From JAKVAV01 sp047632755 (GTDB lineage: Bacteria > Bacteroidota > Bacteroidia > Flavobacteriales_D > Cryomorphaceae), in NCBI GenBank assembly GCA_047632755.1, contig JBLIDT010000002.1, positions 124,001 through 188,000 of the forward strand: DNA of 64,000 bases. Direction: 5' to 3'. The notes under the pieces were generated by a model that saw only the letters and a list, made by a program, of their open reading frames with translations, was not told where the DNA came from and did not search any database. Shown here piece by piece: positions 51,966 through 60,363 of the stretch (position 1 is its first letter; each line of letters starts with the position of its first letter). A program made the position numbers and the translations under genes.

Positions 51966-53180
51966 CTAAAGCGACGCATACTTCCGCGTGAAAAACCTCA
52001 CGGGAGCAATACTAGAAATAATCCCGCCGAAAACAACCAAGCCAAAAATGGCGATGAAATCGGTGAATATCATTTCAACAGGGTAGAATTCTACCAAGCC
52101 TCCTTCCAATCTAATCAACCCCCATTCCTGCTGCACGTAGACGAATAGAAGCCCCAGCACCATTCCCACCAAAGCGCCTATGGCGTTAATCAAAGCTCCT
52201 TCTAAAAAGAAGATTCGGCGGATGGATTTGACCGTTGCACCCATTCCTGTGAGCACGGCTATGTCATGGCGTTTCTCATTGATCAAAAGGGTCAATGCGG
52301 CGATGATGTTGAAAGTAGCAATCAACATGATGAAGGCCATAATCAAAAAGGTCGCCCACTTCTCCGTCTTATTCGACTTGTAGATAATCTCGTTTTTCTC
52401 GAGTCGACTCCTCACTCGATAGTTTTCTCCCACCACTTCTTGCAGTCGAGCCTGAACGGTTTCCATATCGGCATCTTCTTCAATTCGAATATCGACGGTG
52501 GAATACTCATTTTCAAACTCCAACAATTTCGAAGCGAAGCCGATCGGAACAATAACGTAGTCCGAATCAAAATCGATATTGATGGTAAAAACTCCCGCCA
52601 CGGGAATATTCCTCTTGTTCAGTGCCTGCGTTAGATTTCTGCGCAACTCCTTTCCGCGAATTACCGCCGAAAGTTTGAGTGGATTGAAGACCTGCTCGAA
52701 AAGACGCAGATCAAGGTCGTACTTCACACCAATGCCGATCACAGCCTGTGGCGTATCCTCTAGGTACAATCGAGCCTCCCCGTCGATAATCATACTATCC
52801 AATCCCGATTGTTGGATAAAAGAGTCCTCAACGCCTTTTAGGATGACGATGCGTTGGTTTTCATCGTACTGTGCGAAAACCCGTTCTTCGATAGACAGCG
52901 CACAGTGCTTCACCCCTTCGATGTCCTGCAAATCGAGGCAATCGAGACTGTCGGTACTAAAAACCTTATTGGTAAGCGGAATGACCGAAAGGTCACTATC
53001 GAAATAACTATAGCGACTGTCGATTAAAGATTCGATCCCATTGAAAGCAGAAAGGATCACCACCATAGCCATCGTTACCGCGGCCACCACCAGCATGCTG
53101 ATCATGCTCATAATGGTGATAATCGAAAGTGATTTTTTCGAAAAGAGGTACCGCTTAGCAATAAAAAAACTCAGATTCAC
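51966..53180 (-). CDS. LolC/E-like ABC transporter permease (FtsX/MacB family)
   Basis: The 404-residue inner-membrane protein has the FtsX/MacB-type layout: TM1 near the N-terminus (SIITIMSMISMLVVAAVTMAMVVILSAFNGI), a periplasmic domain of about 210 residues, then three helices at the C-terminus. The N-terminal FIAKRYLFSKKSLSIITIMS matches LolC/LolE, which extract lipoproteins from the inner membrane. No ATPase (LolD) gene is adjacent. It is the last gene of a five-gene run and starts 3 nt after rbfA. Confidence 0.87.
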   Translation of the reverse strand: MNLSFFIAKRYLFSKKSLSIITIMSMISMLVVAAVTMAMVVILSAFNGIESLIDSRYSYFDSDLSVIPLTNKVFSTDSLDCLDLQDIEGVKHCALSIEERVFAQYDENQRIVILKGVEDSFIQQSGLDSMIIDGEARLYLEDTPQAVIGIGVKYDLDLRLFEQVFNPLKLSAVIRGKELRRNLTQALNKRNIPVAGVFTINIDFDSDYVIVPIGFASKLLEFENEYSTVDIRIEEDADMETVQARLQEVVGENYRVRSRLEKNEIIYKSNKTEKWATFLIMAFIMLIATFNIIAALTLLINEKRHDIAVLTGMGATVKSIRRIFFLEGALINAIGALVGMVLGLLFVYVQQEWGLIRLEGGLVEFYPVEMIFTDFIAIFGLVVFGGIISSIAPVRFFTRKYASL

Positions 53181-53183
53181 GGT

Positions 53184-53528
53184 CTATTCTTTCAAAAGAT
53201 CATTGATTTTCTCAGAATAATCGAGGCTGTCGTCGATGAAGAAGGCTACCTCAGGAACAATACGCAATTGCTTGCCTACCTTATTTCCGAGAATCCCTCG
53301 AACCTTAGAAGATTTGGCGCGAACCATTTCCAATAGTTCTTCCTTGGTGCCTTTACCAGGCGCGAAAAAACTCAAAAATGCTTTTGCCACTCCCAAATCA
53401 GGGCTCATCCTTACAACGGTAACCGTAATGAAAGCGCCGTTAAATAAGTCTCTCGAATGTTGCTGAAAAATAATGGCCAGCTCCTGTTGAATGAGTTTGG
53501 CAACTTTCTCTTGGCGTATACTAGGCAT
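53184..53528 (-). CDS. rbfA: Ribosome-binding factor A
   Basis: A 114-residue KH-fold protein that helps mature the 16S rRNA 5' end in the 30S subunit. The start SIRQEKVAKLIQQELAIIF and the FSPDLG/MSPDLGVAKAFLSFF and RIVPEVAFFIDDSLDYSEKI segments are typical. It lies between hflX (11 nt upstream) and the permease gene (3 nt downstream), so it is co-transcribed. Confidence 0.95.
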   Translation of the reverse strand: MPSIRQEKVAKLIQQELAIIFQQHSRDLFNGAFITVTVVRMSPDLGVAKAFLSFFAPGKGTKEELLEMVRAKSSKVRGILGNKVGKQLRIVPEVAFFIDDSLDYSEKINDLLKE

Positions 53529-53539
53529 GGGTTCAGTCT

Positions 53540-54736
53540 TTAGTAGAGGTATGTGTGGTAAGGATAACGCTTGCTGTGGATGGCCTTTACCTGTTCGTAA
53601 ACTTTGGTGCGAAGCTCATCAATATTCTGCTTTTTAATCGCCGATATGAAAACTACTTCATCCGCTTCTAAGCGTGCCATCCATGAATTCTTGAGCTGCT
53701 CCAACGGATCGGTGATCACGTCGGGATCAACATCCTGTGGGTCGATAGGCTTCGGCTTATAGGCATCAACCTTGTTGAATACCACAATCGTGGGTTTATC
53801 GGCACTGTCAATATCGCTAAGAGTTTGCTTCACCGTATTGTAGTGGTCTTCAAAGTTGGGGTGGGAAATATCTACAACGTGAATCAACACATCGGCTTCT
53901 CTCACCTCATCCAACGTGCTCTTGAATGATTCAATGAGTTGTGTTGGCAGTTTGCGGATAAACCCAACCGTATCCGTAAGTAGAAAGGGCAAGTTTCCGA
54001 AAACCACTTTCCTCACTGTCGTGTCCAGCGTAGCGAAAAGCTTGTCTTCGGCAAAGACTTCTGATTTGCTCAGAAGGTTCATCAAAGTGGACTTTCCCGC
54101 ATTGGTATATCCTACCAAAGCTGTTCGGACTATAGCTCCTCGATTGCCTCGCTGGGTGCTCATTTGCTTGTCGATCAGCTTCAGGCGCTCCTTCAGCTTG
54201 CTGATCTTATCACGGATAATACGTCTGTCGGTCTCGATCTCTTTTTCACCTGCTCCACTTCTTGTACCTGTTCCACCACGTTGGCGCTCCAGGTGAGTCC
54301 ACATTCGCGTTAAGCGAGGCAATAAGTACTCTGATCGGGCCAGTTCTACTTGGGTTTTGGCTTGAGCCGATCGAGCACGAAACATAAATATATCGAGGAT
54401 GAGCAGACTTCTGTCGTAGATCTTCTTCTCAAAATGCTTTTCGATGTTCCGCAATTGAGATGGACTCAAATCATCATCGAAGATGATCATGTCTATCTCG
54501 TGCTCATCTACATATTCTTTTACTTCTTGAATTTTTCCCTTGCCCAAAAACGTGCGTGGATCTGGCGCATCGAGTTTTTGGGTGAACATCTTCCGAGTTT
54601 CGATACCCGCTGTTCTGGCCAAAAAGGCCAACTCATCCAAATGATCATCTACTTGTTCGACCGTTTCATCGCGGGAAATAACCCCCACCAGAACGGCGGT
54701 TTCCACTTGGGATCCAGTAGAGCTGTTTTGTGCCAT
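53540..54736 (-). CDS. hflX: GTPase HflX
   Basis: This 398-residue ribosome-associated GTPase splits stalled ribosomes. An N-terminal glycine-rich domain (DPRTFLGKGKIQEVKEYV) is followed by a coiled-coil helix pair with ERQRGGTGTRSGAGEKEIETDRR. The G domain shows G1 GYTNAGKST, G3 DTVGFI, and G4 NKVD. Length is typical. It starts 3 nt after the cytochrome c stop and precedes rbfA, so ribosome-related functions cluster in this operon. Confidence 0.95.
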   Translation of the reverse strand: MAQNSSTGSQVETAVLVGVISRDETVEQVDDHLDELAFLARTAGIETRKMFTQKLDAPDPRTFLGKGKIQEVKEYVDEHEIDMIIFDDDLSPSQLRNIEKHFEKKIYDRSLLILDIFMFRARSAQAKTQVELARSEYLLPRLTRMWTHLERQRGGTGTRSGAGEKEIETDRRIIRDKISKLKERLKLIDKQMSTQRGNRGAIVRTALVGYTNAGKSTLMNLLSKSEVFAEDKLFATLDTTVRKVVFGNLPFLLTDTVGFIRKLPTQLIESFKSTLDEVREADVLIHVVDISHPNFEDHYNTVKQTLSDIDSADKPTIVVFNKVDAYKPKPIDPQDVDPDVITDPLEQLKNSWMARLEADEVVFISAIKKQNIDELRTKVYEQVKAIHSKRYPYHTYLY

Positions 54737-54739
54737 ATA

Positions 54740-55048
54740 TTACTTTAAAGATTGGGTGTAGCGAGCCACGGCTTCAATCTCATCTGTCGACAAGACTCCG
54801 CTGTAAGGCATCATCGTATTTCGTCCGTTGGTGATTAGTAGAATGCGCTCTGCCAAAGTCAAACTTGACTCGGGCAATATTTTTGCATCGGCAAAGCCTT
54901 TGCAACCATCATCGCCATGGCAAACAACACAGTGCGTTTGGTAAATTTTTGCACCTGAAATTTCTTCATTGGCCGATTGAGATGTATTTCCATCTCCACA
55001 AGACCAAACCAAAAGGCACAAAAGCGATATGGTGGCAATCCTCTTCAT
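54740..55048 (-). CDS. Cytochrome c lipoprotein (small c-type)
   Basis: A 102-residue exported mono-haem cytochrome. The signal peptide ends in a lipobox (LLVWSC), so it is tethered as a lipoprotein. The haem-binding CVVCH follows at about residue 40, and the distal Met is probably in the TMMPY segment before the C-terminal helix (EIEAVARYTQSL). The ATG at 55048 is one base after the stop of the cytochrome b-like gene; the frame from 55084 would lie inside that gene. Electron donor and acceptor are not evident. Confidence 0.88.
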   Translation of the reverse strand: MKRIATISLLCLLVWSCGDGNTSQSANEEISGAKIYQTHCVVCHGDDGCKGFADAKILPESSLTLAERILLITNGRNTMMPYSGVLSTDEIEAVARYTQSLK

Positions 55049-55049
55049 A

Positions 55050-55502
55050 TTAAATTTCAGGAAATAATCCTCTAGCAATTCCATCTTCTCTAAAAGGCCA
55101 AGGGATATTTGACAAAACGATTAACAAGGCAGCTAAGAAACACCAAAAATGGCGTTTGTGTTTCAGTTTTACGCTCGTTGCTTTCTTGGCACTGATTCTT
55201 CCTATCGTCACTAGTGCGATCGCGATCAACATTGCCACCAAGTGCTCCAAGCTCCAAAACCGAACGACGGCATTGGACATTTCGCCCAGTTGCCTATACC
55301 AACCATTGCCGAAGTAAAGCACCAAACCCATTGCGAGCTGAAGGTGGAAAGCAATCAGTGTAATCAGAGACCAACGGTTGTGCTTGCTCGTATAATCCCG
55401 TCCGCTCGTCATTCCCCGAAAGGATTGAAAAATGGCGATGACTATGGCGATAAGTGCCAGCCAGCGAAGCAAAGAGTGTAGATGAGTAATCCCTGTTATC
55501 AT
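55050..55502 (-). CDS. Four-helix cytochrome b-like membrane protein
   Basis: A 150-residue inner-membrane protein with four helices and conserved His in or near them (THLHSLLRW in helix 1, IAFHLQLAMGL in helix 2, SLEHLVAML in helix 3). These could bind b-type haem or quinone. Similar proteins in Bacteroidota are labelled cytochrome b. It is the first gene of the operon and is followed after one base by a c-type cytochrome lipoprotein, which makes an electron-transfer pair plausible; this is inference. Confidence 0.78.
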   Translation of the reverse strand: MITGITHLHSLLRWLALIAIVIAIFQSFRGMTSGRDYTSKHNRWSLITLIAFHLQLAMGLVLYFGNGWYRQLGEMSNAVVRFWSLEHLVAMLIAIALVTIGRISAKKATSVKLKHKRHFWCFLAALLIVLSNIPWPFREDGIARGLFPEI

Positions 55503-55519
55503 TTCACATCAGTATCCCA

Positions 55520-55527
55520 CAAAAGTA
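55520..55527 (-). promoter_or_regulatory. -7 promoter element of the cytochrome-hflX-rbfA operon
   Basis: TACTTTTG on the minus strand, exact TAnnTTTG match, 17 nt before the ATG at 55502. Confidence 0.62.
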
Positions 55528-55561
55528 AGAAAAGGCGTGTAGCCCTTCCGCCCTTATTTGG

Positions 55562-55610
55562 AGTCTACCCATTTAGTTGAGAGTCTGAGCTCGATAGCAA
55601 GTTGTCAAGG
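55562..55610. repeat. Intergenic inverted-repeat element, fragment D
   Basis: The stretch containing CCATTTAGTTGAGAGTCTGAG at its core matches the left end of copy C read on the minus strand over about 20 bp with two changes, followed by ATAGCAAGT. No matching right terminus can be found downstream, so this is a truncated or strongly diverged copy. Confidence 0.5.
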
Positions 55611-55633
55611 CAGGCGAACGCCTGAAAGACAAC
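55601..55633. repeat. Stable interrupted hairpin
   Basis: Outer stem GTTGTC/GACAAC (55601-55606 and 55628-55633) encloses an inner stem CAGGC/GCCTG with a GAAC loop. No T-tract follows on either strand, so it is unlikely to be a standard terminator. Confidence 0.55.
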
Positions 55634-55754
55634 CACGCATGCTTTAGAAAATTAGGCTTTGTCATACGTCGCAATATAGCAACAGAGGAATGGCCCTACA
55701 GTTAAAATTTTGATGAGTGGGGAATAAGGTTGATGATTGAAATAATCTCCATCC

Positions 55755-55782
55755 GTAGCTGCGCGATTAATCGCGCAGCTAC
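55755..55782. repeat. Perfect 28-bp palindrome
   Basis: Two 14-bp half sites, GTAGCTGCGCGATT and its exact reverse complement, meet without a spacer. It could be an operator for a dimeric regulator, a cruciform site, or part of a dispersed repeat. It lies about 97 bp upstream of the rlmN promoter element. Confidence 0.75.
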
Positions 55783-55878
55783 TTATCCATTCTAGATTAA
55801 AGGTTTGCACAGAGCGTGTAGAGATTTTTGGATAGCCACAACCAATAAGAGGGTTTCATTATGAAGAAACCGAATCAG

Positions 55879-55886
55879 TACCTTTG
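55879..55886 (+). promoter_or_regulatory. -7 promoter element of rlmN
   Basis: TACCTTTG, exact TAnnTTTG match, with only 5 nt before the ATG at 55892, so a leaderless transcript is predicted. Confidence 0.65.
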
Positions 55887-55891
55887 CGGCA

Positions 55892-56953
55892 ATGAAAGAT
55901 CAAGTCGACATCAGAAAGCTGAGCAAAGAGGAATTGATTGACCTCTTTAGTGAAATGGGCGAAAAGCCATTTCGCGGAAAGCAAGTCTTTGAATGGTTAT
56001 GGACCAAGAGAGCAAGAAGCTTTGAGGAGATGACCAACCTCCCCGCTGAACTTCGCGAAAAACTCGAGGGGAAATTCATCATTCGCACCATGCGTATCGC
56101 CGACAAGCAAGTGAGTAGCGATGGCACCATCAAGTATGCTTTTAAGATGAGCGATGGGCCAGTGGTAGAAGGCGTATTGATTCCGACCAAGAACCGAACG
56201 ACTGCTTGTATTTCATCACAAGTAGGTTGTAGCCTGAGCTGCAAGTTCTGTGCTACAGGTCGATTGAAGCGCTTGCGCAATCTAGAGGCTTACGAGATTT
56301 ACGATCAAGTGGCGGAGATTTACCGCGATGCGGAAATTTTACGTGAGAAGCCCCTTTCGAATATTGTTTACATGGGCATGGGTGAGCCATTGCTCAACTA
56401 TAAGAATGTATTGGAATCTACTTTTCGCATTTCGGACGATAAAGGTCTCGGGATGTCTCCCAAGCGAATGACCATCTCTACTGCGGGAATCGCTAAGATG
56501 ATTGAGAAAATGGGCGACGACGAAGTGCGGTTCAATTTGGCTCTTTCGCTCCACGCGGCCAATGACGAGAAGCGCAACAAGATTATGCCCATCAACGAAA
56601 CGAACAATCTCGATGTTTTGGCAGATGCCCTCAGACACTTCTACGATAAAACGGGTAGCAGAGTCACTTACGAGTACATCATCTTCAAGGATTTCAACGA
56701 TACGATGCAGGATGCTCGGGAGCTAGCCGACTTCGCGATGATCGTTCCGTGCAAAATCAATATCATCGAATACAATCCCATCGACGATGGCGAATTCGAA
56801 CAGGCCGATCCAGAAGTGGTAGATGCCTTCGCAGAATACCTCGAAAGTTGCAACATCGTTGTAAACGTGAGACGTAGCCGAGGTAAGGATATTGATGCCG
56901 CTTGCGGCCAATTGGCGAATAAGAACAAGGCGGCTTTGAAAATCACTGACTAA
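55892..56953 (+). CDS. rlmN: Dual-specificity 23S rRNA/tRNA adenine-C2 methyltransferase
   Basis: A 353-residue radical SAM enzyme that methylates A2503 of 23S rRNA and A37 of some tRNAs. The 4Fe-4S-binding C-x3-C-x2-C is in GCSLSCKFCATG. The N-terminal KPFRGKQVFEWLW region, the NIVYMGMGEPLLNY segment and the C-terminal methyl-carrying Cys region (DAACGQL) are all present. Length is typical. The ATG is directly downstream of the -7 element, so the mRNA probably has little or no leader. Confidence 0.96.
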   Translation: MKDQVDIRKLSKEELIDLFSEMGEKPFRGKQVFEWLWTKRARSFEEMTNLPAELREKLEGKFIIRTMRIADKQVSSDGTIKYAFKMSDGPVVEGVLIPTKNRTTACISSQVGCSLSCKFCATGRLKRLRNLEAYEIYDQVAEIYRDAEILREKPLSNIVYMGMGEPLLNYKNVLESTFRISDDKGLGMSPKRMTISTAGIAKMIEKMGDDEVRFNLALSLHAANDEKRNKIMPINETNNLDVLADALRHFYDKTGSRVTYEYIIFKDFNDTMQDARELADFAMIVPCKINIIEYNPIDDGEFEQADPEVVDAFAEYLESCNIVVNVRRSRGKDIDAACGQLANKNKAALKITD

Positions 56954-57000
56954 CCGCAGGGCTGGTCTGACAATTGAAATATTATCATCTCTTATGCGGG

Positions 57001-57035
57001 TTCTCGCAGAGGAAAGTGAGGAGGCGCAGAGAAAT
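57001..57035. repeat. Dispersed-repeat-like motif
   Basis: A purine-rich segment beginning TTCTCGCAGAGG and ending GGCGCAGAGAAAT. It resembles degenerate non-coding repeats I associate with Flavobacteriales intergenic regions; no second copy is visible in this window. Confidence 0.3.
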
Positions 57036-57073
57036 CCAATCTCAATACTCTATACTCACTACTTGATACCAAG

Positions 57074-57754
57074 TCAGAATCCAAAACCAATCCTCACCCC
57101 CAATTCCCATCCAAAAACCACCTCATTCAGATTTTCGATGGTGTAGGCTAAAGGGTCATTTATAGAGGTTGTTCTTACGATATCGTAATTCTTGAACCGT
57201 ATGGCAGGCCCCGTGTAGAAATCAGCGAATATATTACTGGTAAGCGGAAGAGCTTGGTATCCAAAATTGAAAATAACCGATAACTCTTGGCGATCATCAG
57301 CATAAGAATAGTCGGTGAGGACACCCGCCGTATCAATCACACCAAATTCCTTTTTGTATCGGCGGTAATTTGCTCCCACTGACAAGTAAGTACCTCCGAG
57401 TTCTTCATAGTCCTGAAAGTACCTTCGGAATGTCAATGAAACACTGGGGGCCGTTTGAATATCGACGTTGCTTCCGAGGTTGTCAAGCTCGTAATCAAAC
57501 CAACCTGAAGCGTAATTTCTTCTGGTAAACCCCACTCCCACTTCTGCACTGAAACGCCCTGTGAGAAGATGCTCAAAATAAAGGCGGTAATCGCCAAAAA
57601 CAATTTGAACAGGATCGACCTTTATAGCGTTTCTAATGGTGTAAAGCGAGTCTTGAATATAGAATTCAGGTTCTTCCGCTTCTTGGGTCTGCCCAAATGA
57701 ACTCAAGGAAAGAATCGTAAGGAAGAAGAGGATATATTTATACCTTCCTTTCAC
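57074..57754 (-). CDS. Predicted outer-membrane beta-barrel protein
   Basis: A 226-residue exported protein with a signal peptide (ILFFLTILSLSSFGQ) and about ten amphipathic strands rich in Tyr, Phe and Gly, ending in a C-terminal Phe (GVRIGFGF), typical of small outer-membrane barrels. The segment KVDPVQIVFGDYRLYFEHLL is like the DUF3575-type proteins of Bacteroidota. The function is unknown. It is divergent from the 511-residue secreted protein across 44 bp. No clear -7 element is found in that gap. Confidence 0.78.
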   Translation of the reverse strand: MKGRYKYILFFLTILSLSSFGQTQEAEEPEFYIQDSLYTIRNAIKVDPVQIVFGDYRLYFEHLLTGRFSAEVGVGFTRRNYASGWFDYELDNLGSNVDIQTAPSVSLTFRRYFQDYEELGGTYLSVGANYRRYKKEFGVIDTAGVLTDYSYADDRQELSVIFNFGYQALPLTSNIFADFYTGPAIRFKNYDIVRTTSINDPLAYTIENLNEVVFGWELGVRIGFGF

Positions 57755-57798
57755 AATGACATGGTTTTTGCAATAGCCACGAAGATATAGAGAAATTC

Positions 57799-59334
57799 AT
57801 GCGCCTTCGTTCGATCTTAGTTCTTGTTCTTTTGCCCTTTTTGATCTGCTCTACCAAAGCGCAAGACGCTGCTAAGGTGGAGTTTTTTGTGGGGCCAGAA
57901 TTAGAAGAGCAAAAGGGAAATCGCATTTGGGATACTTTTGGCCATAGCGAAGAATTCTTTTTTTGCATTCGTACTGACCGTCGAAAGAAAGGGCAATTTA
58001 TCATCGAAAAAATAGGAGTCGACAGCCTCGTTGTAGAAAAAACAATCCTATTCACGCCCACCGAAATCAGTAAAAAGATTCCCCTTTTGGCTTACCCGAT
58101 GTCTACAAATGACGCCAGTTTCTTAATTGCCACCGCCGAAGATCCTGGTGGAACAGATATTTATATTCTCGCTTATCGCATCACAGAAAATTTACAAATT
58201 AGTGAGGAACCAATGGTGATAGGCATTGCAGACAGAGAGGCCCTCATTTCTGAAAATGGATTCTTGATCTTCAAAAGTGACGACAACAAGAAAGTGGCGC
58301 TCTTTATTCCCGAAGAGAAAAACCCTACGAGAAACGAAAAATTTGCCTTGCGTTATTTTGATTCTGAGCTAGGTTTATTGGAAACCAAAAAAATTGAAAT
58401 TCCTTATCCTGCTGCGAAGGTGCTTCTAAAAGATGCCGTGCTTACTCCAACAGGTGTCTTTCACGGGATCATCTCTCTGCGCAAAGAATCAGGAGTTCGG
58501 GCATTGCCCGATTCATATGCTTTGCTAAGCTACAATCCTGCTGAAGAGGGAGTGAAAGAAAAGTCTCTTGCATTGGGCAACAAGTGGTTCTATGACTTAA
58601 AACTCACGTTAACCCCCGACACAAATCTGTGGCTAGCTGGGTATTATAGCAATATGGTGGAGCCTTCGATGGTGGGGGCATTCTCAGTCGTTATTGATTC
58701 GAATACGGGTGAACTTCTAAACACTGGTCTCTCCCCTTTTGAACGCGACTTCAGACTCATGTTTCGTCAAGAAATCAAAAATAACGAGGATGATCTAGGT
58801 CTATTCAAGCTCGACAAGGTTTTTCTGAAAAACAATGGATCGCTCTCCATGATAAGTGAGAAAAGATACACCCGCGAATCCACCATTTATAACCCCGCCT
58901 CGAGAATGTATACCGTCATTCAAATTCACAACCACGAGGAACTGTTGATCTCCACGATCAAACCAAGCTCAAAAATTACCGAGAATATCCTGCTCCCAAA
59001 ATACCAGTCGTCTTCACAGGAATTTGGACGTTATACCTCTTATGTAAGCACTCAATGGGGAGATAAGTTCCTGTTTTTTTACAACGATCATGTGCGCAAT
59101 GAATCCCTATCTCTGACCGAATACAACGAATACCGAGCCCTGAATAATGAAAACAACATAACCATAACTTACTACATATTGAGCGATGGATCGATTGCAA
59201 AAAAATCCATTGATCCCAATACCATCGGTGATTATTACCTAGATGCCGAGCAGCAGTACCGAACTTCAAAGAGCCAAATACTAACAACCTACAAAGGGTA
59301 TAAGACGAGGTACCTAAAAGTACTAACACCTTAA
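57799..59334 (+). CDS. Large secreted protein, function unknown
   Basis: A 511-residue protein with a signal peptide (LVLVLLPFLICSTKAQ) and a predicted all-beta mature part that resembles a propeller-like repeat layout, with many F-x-V/I-x-L strands. No T9SS sorting domain, lipobox or enzyme motif can be seen. It resembles no named family I can recall. It is followed by a polyprenyl synthase gene after a 41-bp gap. Confidence 0.7.
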   Translation: MRLRSILVLVLLPFLICSTKAQDAAKVEFFVGPELEEQKGNRIWDTFGHSEEFFFCIRTDRRKKGQFIIEKIGVDSLVVEKTILFTPTEISKKIPLLAYPMSTNDASFLIATAEDPGGTDIYILAYRITENLQISEEPMVIGIADREALISENGFLIFKSDDNKKVALFIPEEKNPTRNEKFALRYFDSELGLLETKKIEIPYPAAKVLLKDAVLTPTGVFHGIISLRKESGVRALPDSYALLSYNPAEEGVKEKSLALGNKWFYDLKLTLTPDTNLWLAGYYSNMVEPSMVGAFSVVIDSNTGELLNTGLSPFERDFRLMFRQEIKNNEDDLGLFKLDKVFLKNNGSLSMISEKRYTRESTIYNPASRMYTVIQIHNHEELLISTIKPSSKITENILLPKYQSSSQEFGRYTSYVSTQWGDKFLFFYNDHVRNESLSLTEYNEYRALNNENNITITYYILSDGSIAKKSIDPNTIGDYYLDAEQQYRTSKSQILTTYKGYKTRYLKVLTP

Positions 59335-59358
59335 CAGCATAGAGTGAGTTTGAATTGT

Positions 59359-59366
59359 GATATTTG
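59359..59366 (+). promoter_or_regulatory. Possible -7 promoter element of the polyprenyl synthase gene
   Basis: GATATTTG, one mismatch from TAnnTTTG, 9 nt before the ATG at 59376. Confidence 0.35.
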
Positions 59367-59375
59367 CCCGACCAA

Positions 59376-60350
59376 ATGACAGGGGTCAAAGAAATAAAAG
59401 CTCCCATTTCAGCTGAAATGGATGAATTTGAACATCGCTTTCGCGCGTCGATGAGGAGCAATACTCCGCTGCTCGATAAAATCACACATTACATCGTAAA
59501 GCGAAAAGGGAAGCAAATGCGCCCTATGTTCGTATTCCTGTCGGCAAAGATGTGTGGCGGTATAAACGATAGTACTTACGTAGCCGCTTCTCTTATAGAA
59601 TTGCTTCATACAGCTACCTTAGTTCACGACGATGTGGTAGATGATGCTAACCTACGTCGTGGTTTCTTCTCTATAAATGCACTCTGGAAAAACAAAATAG
59701 CCGTCTTGGTCGGAGACTTCCTCCTTTCACGCGGACTACTAATGAGTGTGGAGGAAGGTGAATTCGAACTCCTTAAAATAGTGAGCAATGCGGTGAAGGA
59801 AATGTCAGAAGGCGAGCTCATGCAAATGGAGAAAGCCCGAAAACTGGACATCACCGAAGAGGTTTACTTTGAAATCATCCGTCAAAAAACGGCTTCGCTG
59901 ATTGCTGCTTGCTGCCAAAGCGGAGCACACTCATCCAAAACTGATTTAGAATCGCAGGAAAGAATGCGCCTTTTCGGCGAAAAAACAGGAATAGCCTTTC
60001 AAATAAAAGATGACCTTTTTGACTACAATGTCAATGGGAAAATAGGCAAACCCACGGGGATCGATATCAAGGAAAAGAAAATGACTCTTCCGTTGATCTA
60101 CGCTTTGACGAAAGCCGAAAGACGAGACCGAAAATGGCTAATTAACTCGGTGAAAAACCACCACGAAGACAAGACCCGTGTGGGGAAAGTAATCGACTAT
60201 GTGATGGCATCGGGAGGCATAGAATACGCCCATGATAAAATGCTCGTCTACCGAGATGAGGCTTTGAAAATTCTTCATACTTTTGAAGAAGGCGAGGCCA
60301 GGAATTCTTTAGAAGCCCTCGTCAATTACACGATTGAACGCAAAAAGTAA
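59376..60350 (+). CDS. Polyprenyl (octaprenyl-type) diphosphate synthase
   Basis: The 324-residue all-helical prenyltransferase adds isoprene units to make a long diphosphate for menaquinone or a carrier lipid. The first Asp-rich motif is HDDVVDD (family form DDxxD with the HDD start), the second is QIKDDLFDYN. The KxRP-type site is RKGKQMRPMFV. The amino acids before the first Asp motif (LHTATLVHDD) lack a bulky block, which suggests a long product, probably 7-8 isoprenes. The ATG at 59376 gives a better start than 59364. Confidence 0.92.
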   Translation: MTGVKEIKAPISAEMDEFEHRFRASMRSNTPLLDKITHYIVKRKGKQMRPMFVFLSAKMCGGINDSTYVAASLIELLHTATLVHDDVVDDANLRRGFFSINALWKNKIAVLVGDFLLSRGLLMSVEEGEFELLKIVSNAVKEMSEGELMQMEKARKLDITEEVYFEIIRQKTASLIAACCQSGAHSSKTDLESQERMRLFGEKTGIAFQIKDDLFDYNVNGKIGKPTGIDIKEKKMTLPLIYALTKAERRDRKWLINSVKNHHEDKTRVGKVIDYVMASGGIEYAHDKMLVYRDEALKILHTFEEGEARNSLEALVNYTIERKK

Positions 60351-60363
60351 ACTTTTCTCATCT

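Larger units (their letters stand above)
55503..55891. other. 389-bp divergent intergenic region with repeats and palindromes
   Basis: This gap holds, in order: the minus-strand promoter element of the cytochrome operon (55520-55527), a fragment of the dispersed inverted-repeat element (55562-55610), a hairpin (55601-55633), an AT-rich stretch with no signal I can name (about 55640-55750), a perfect 28-bp palindrome (55755-55782) and the rlmN promoter element (55879-55886). No coding ORF is convincing. Confidence 0.6.
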
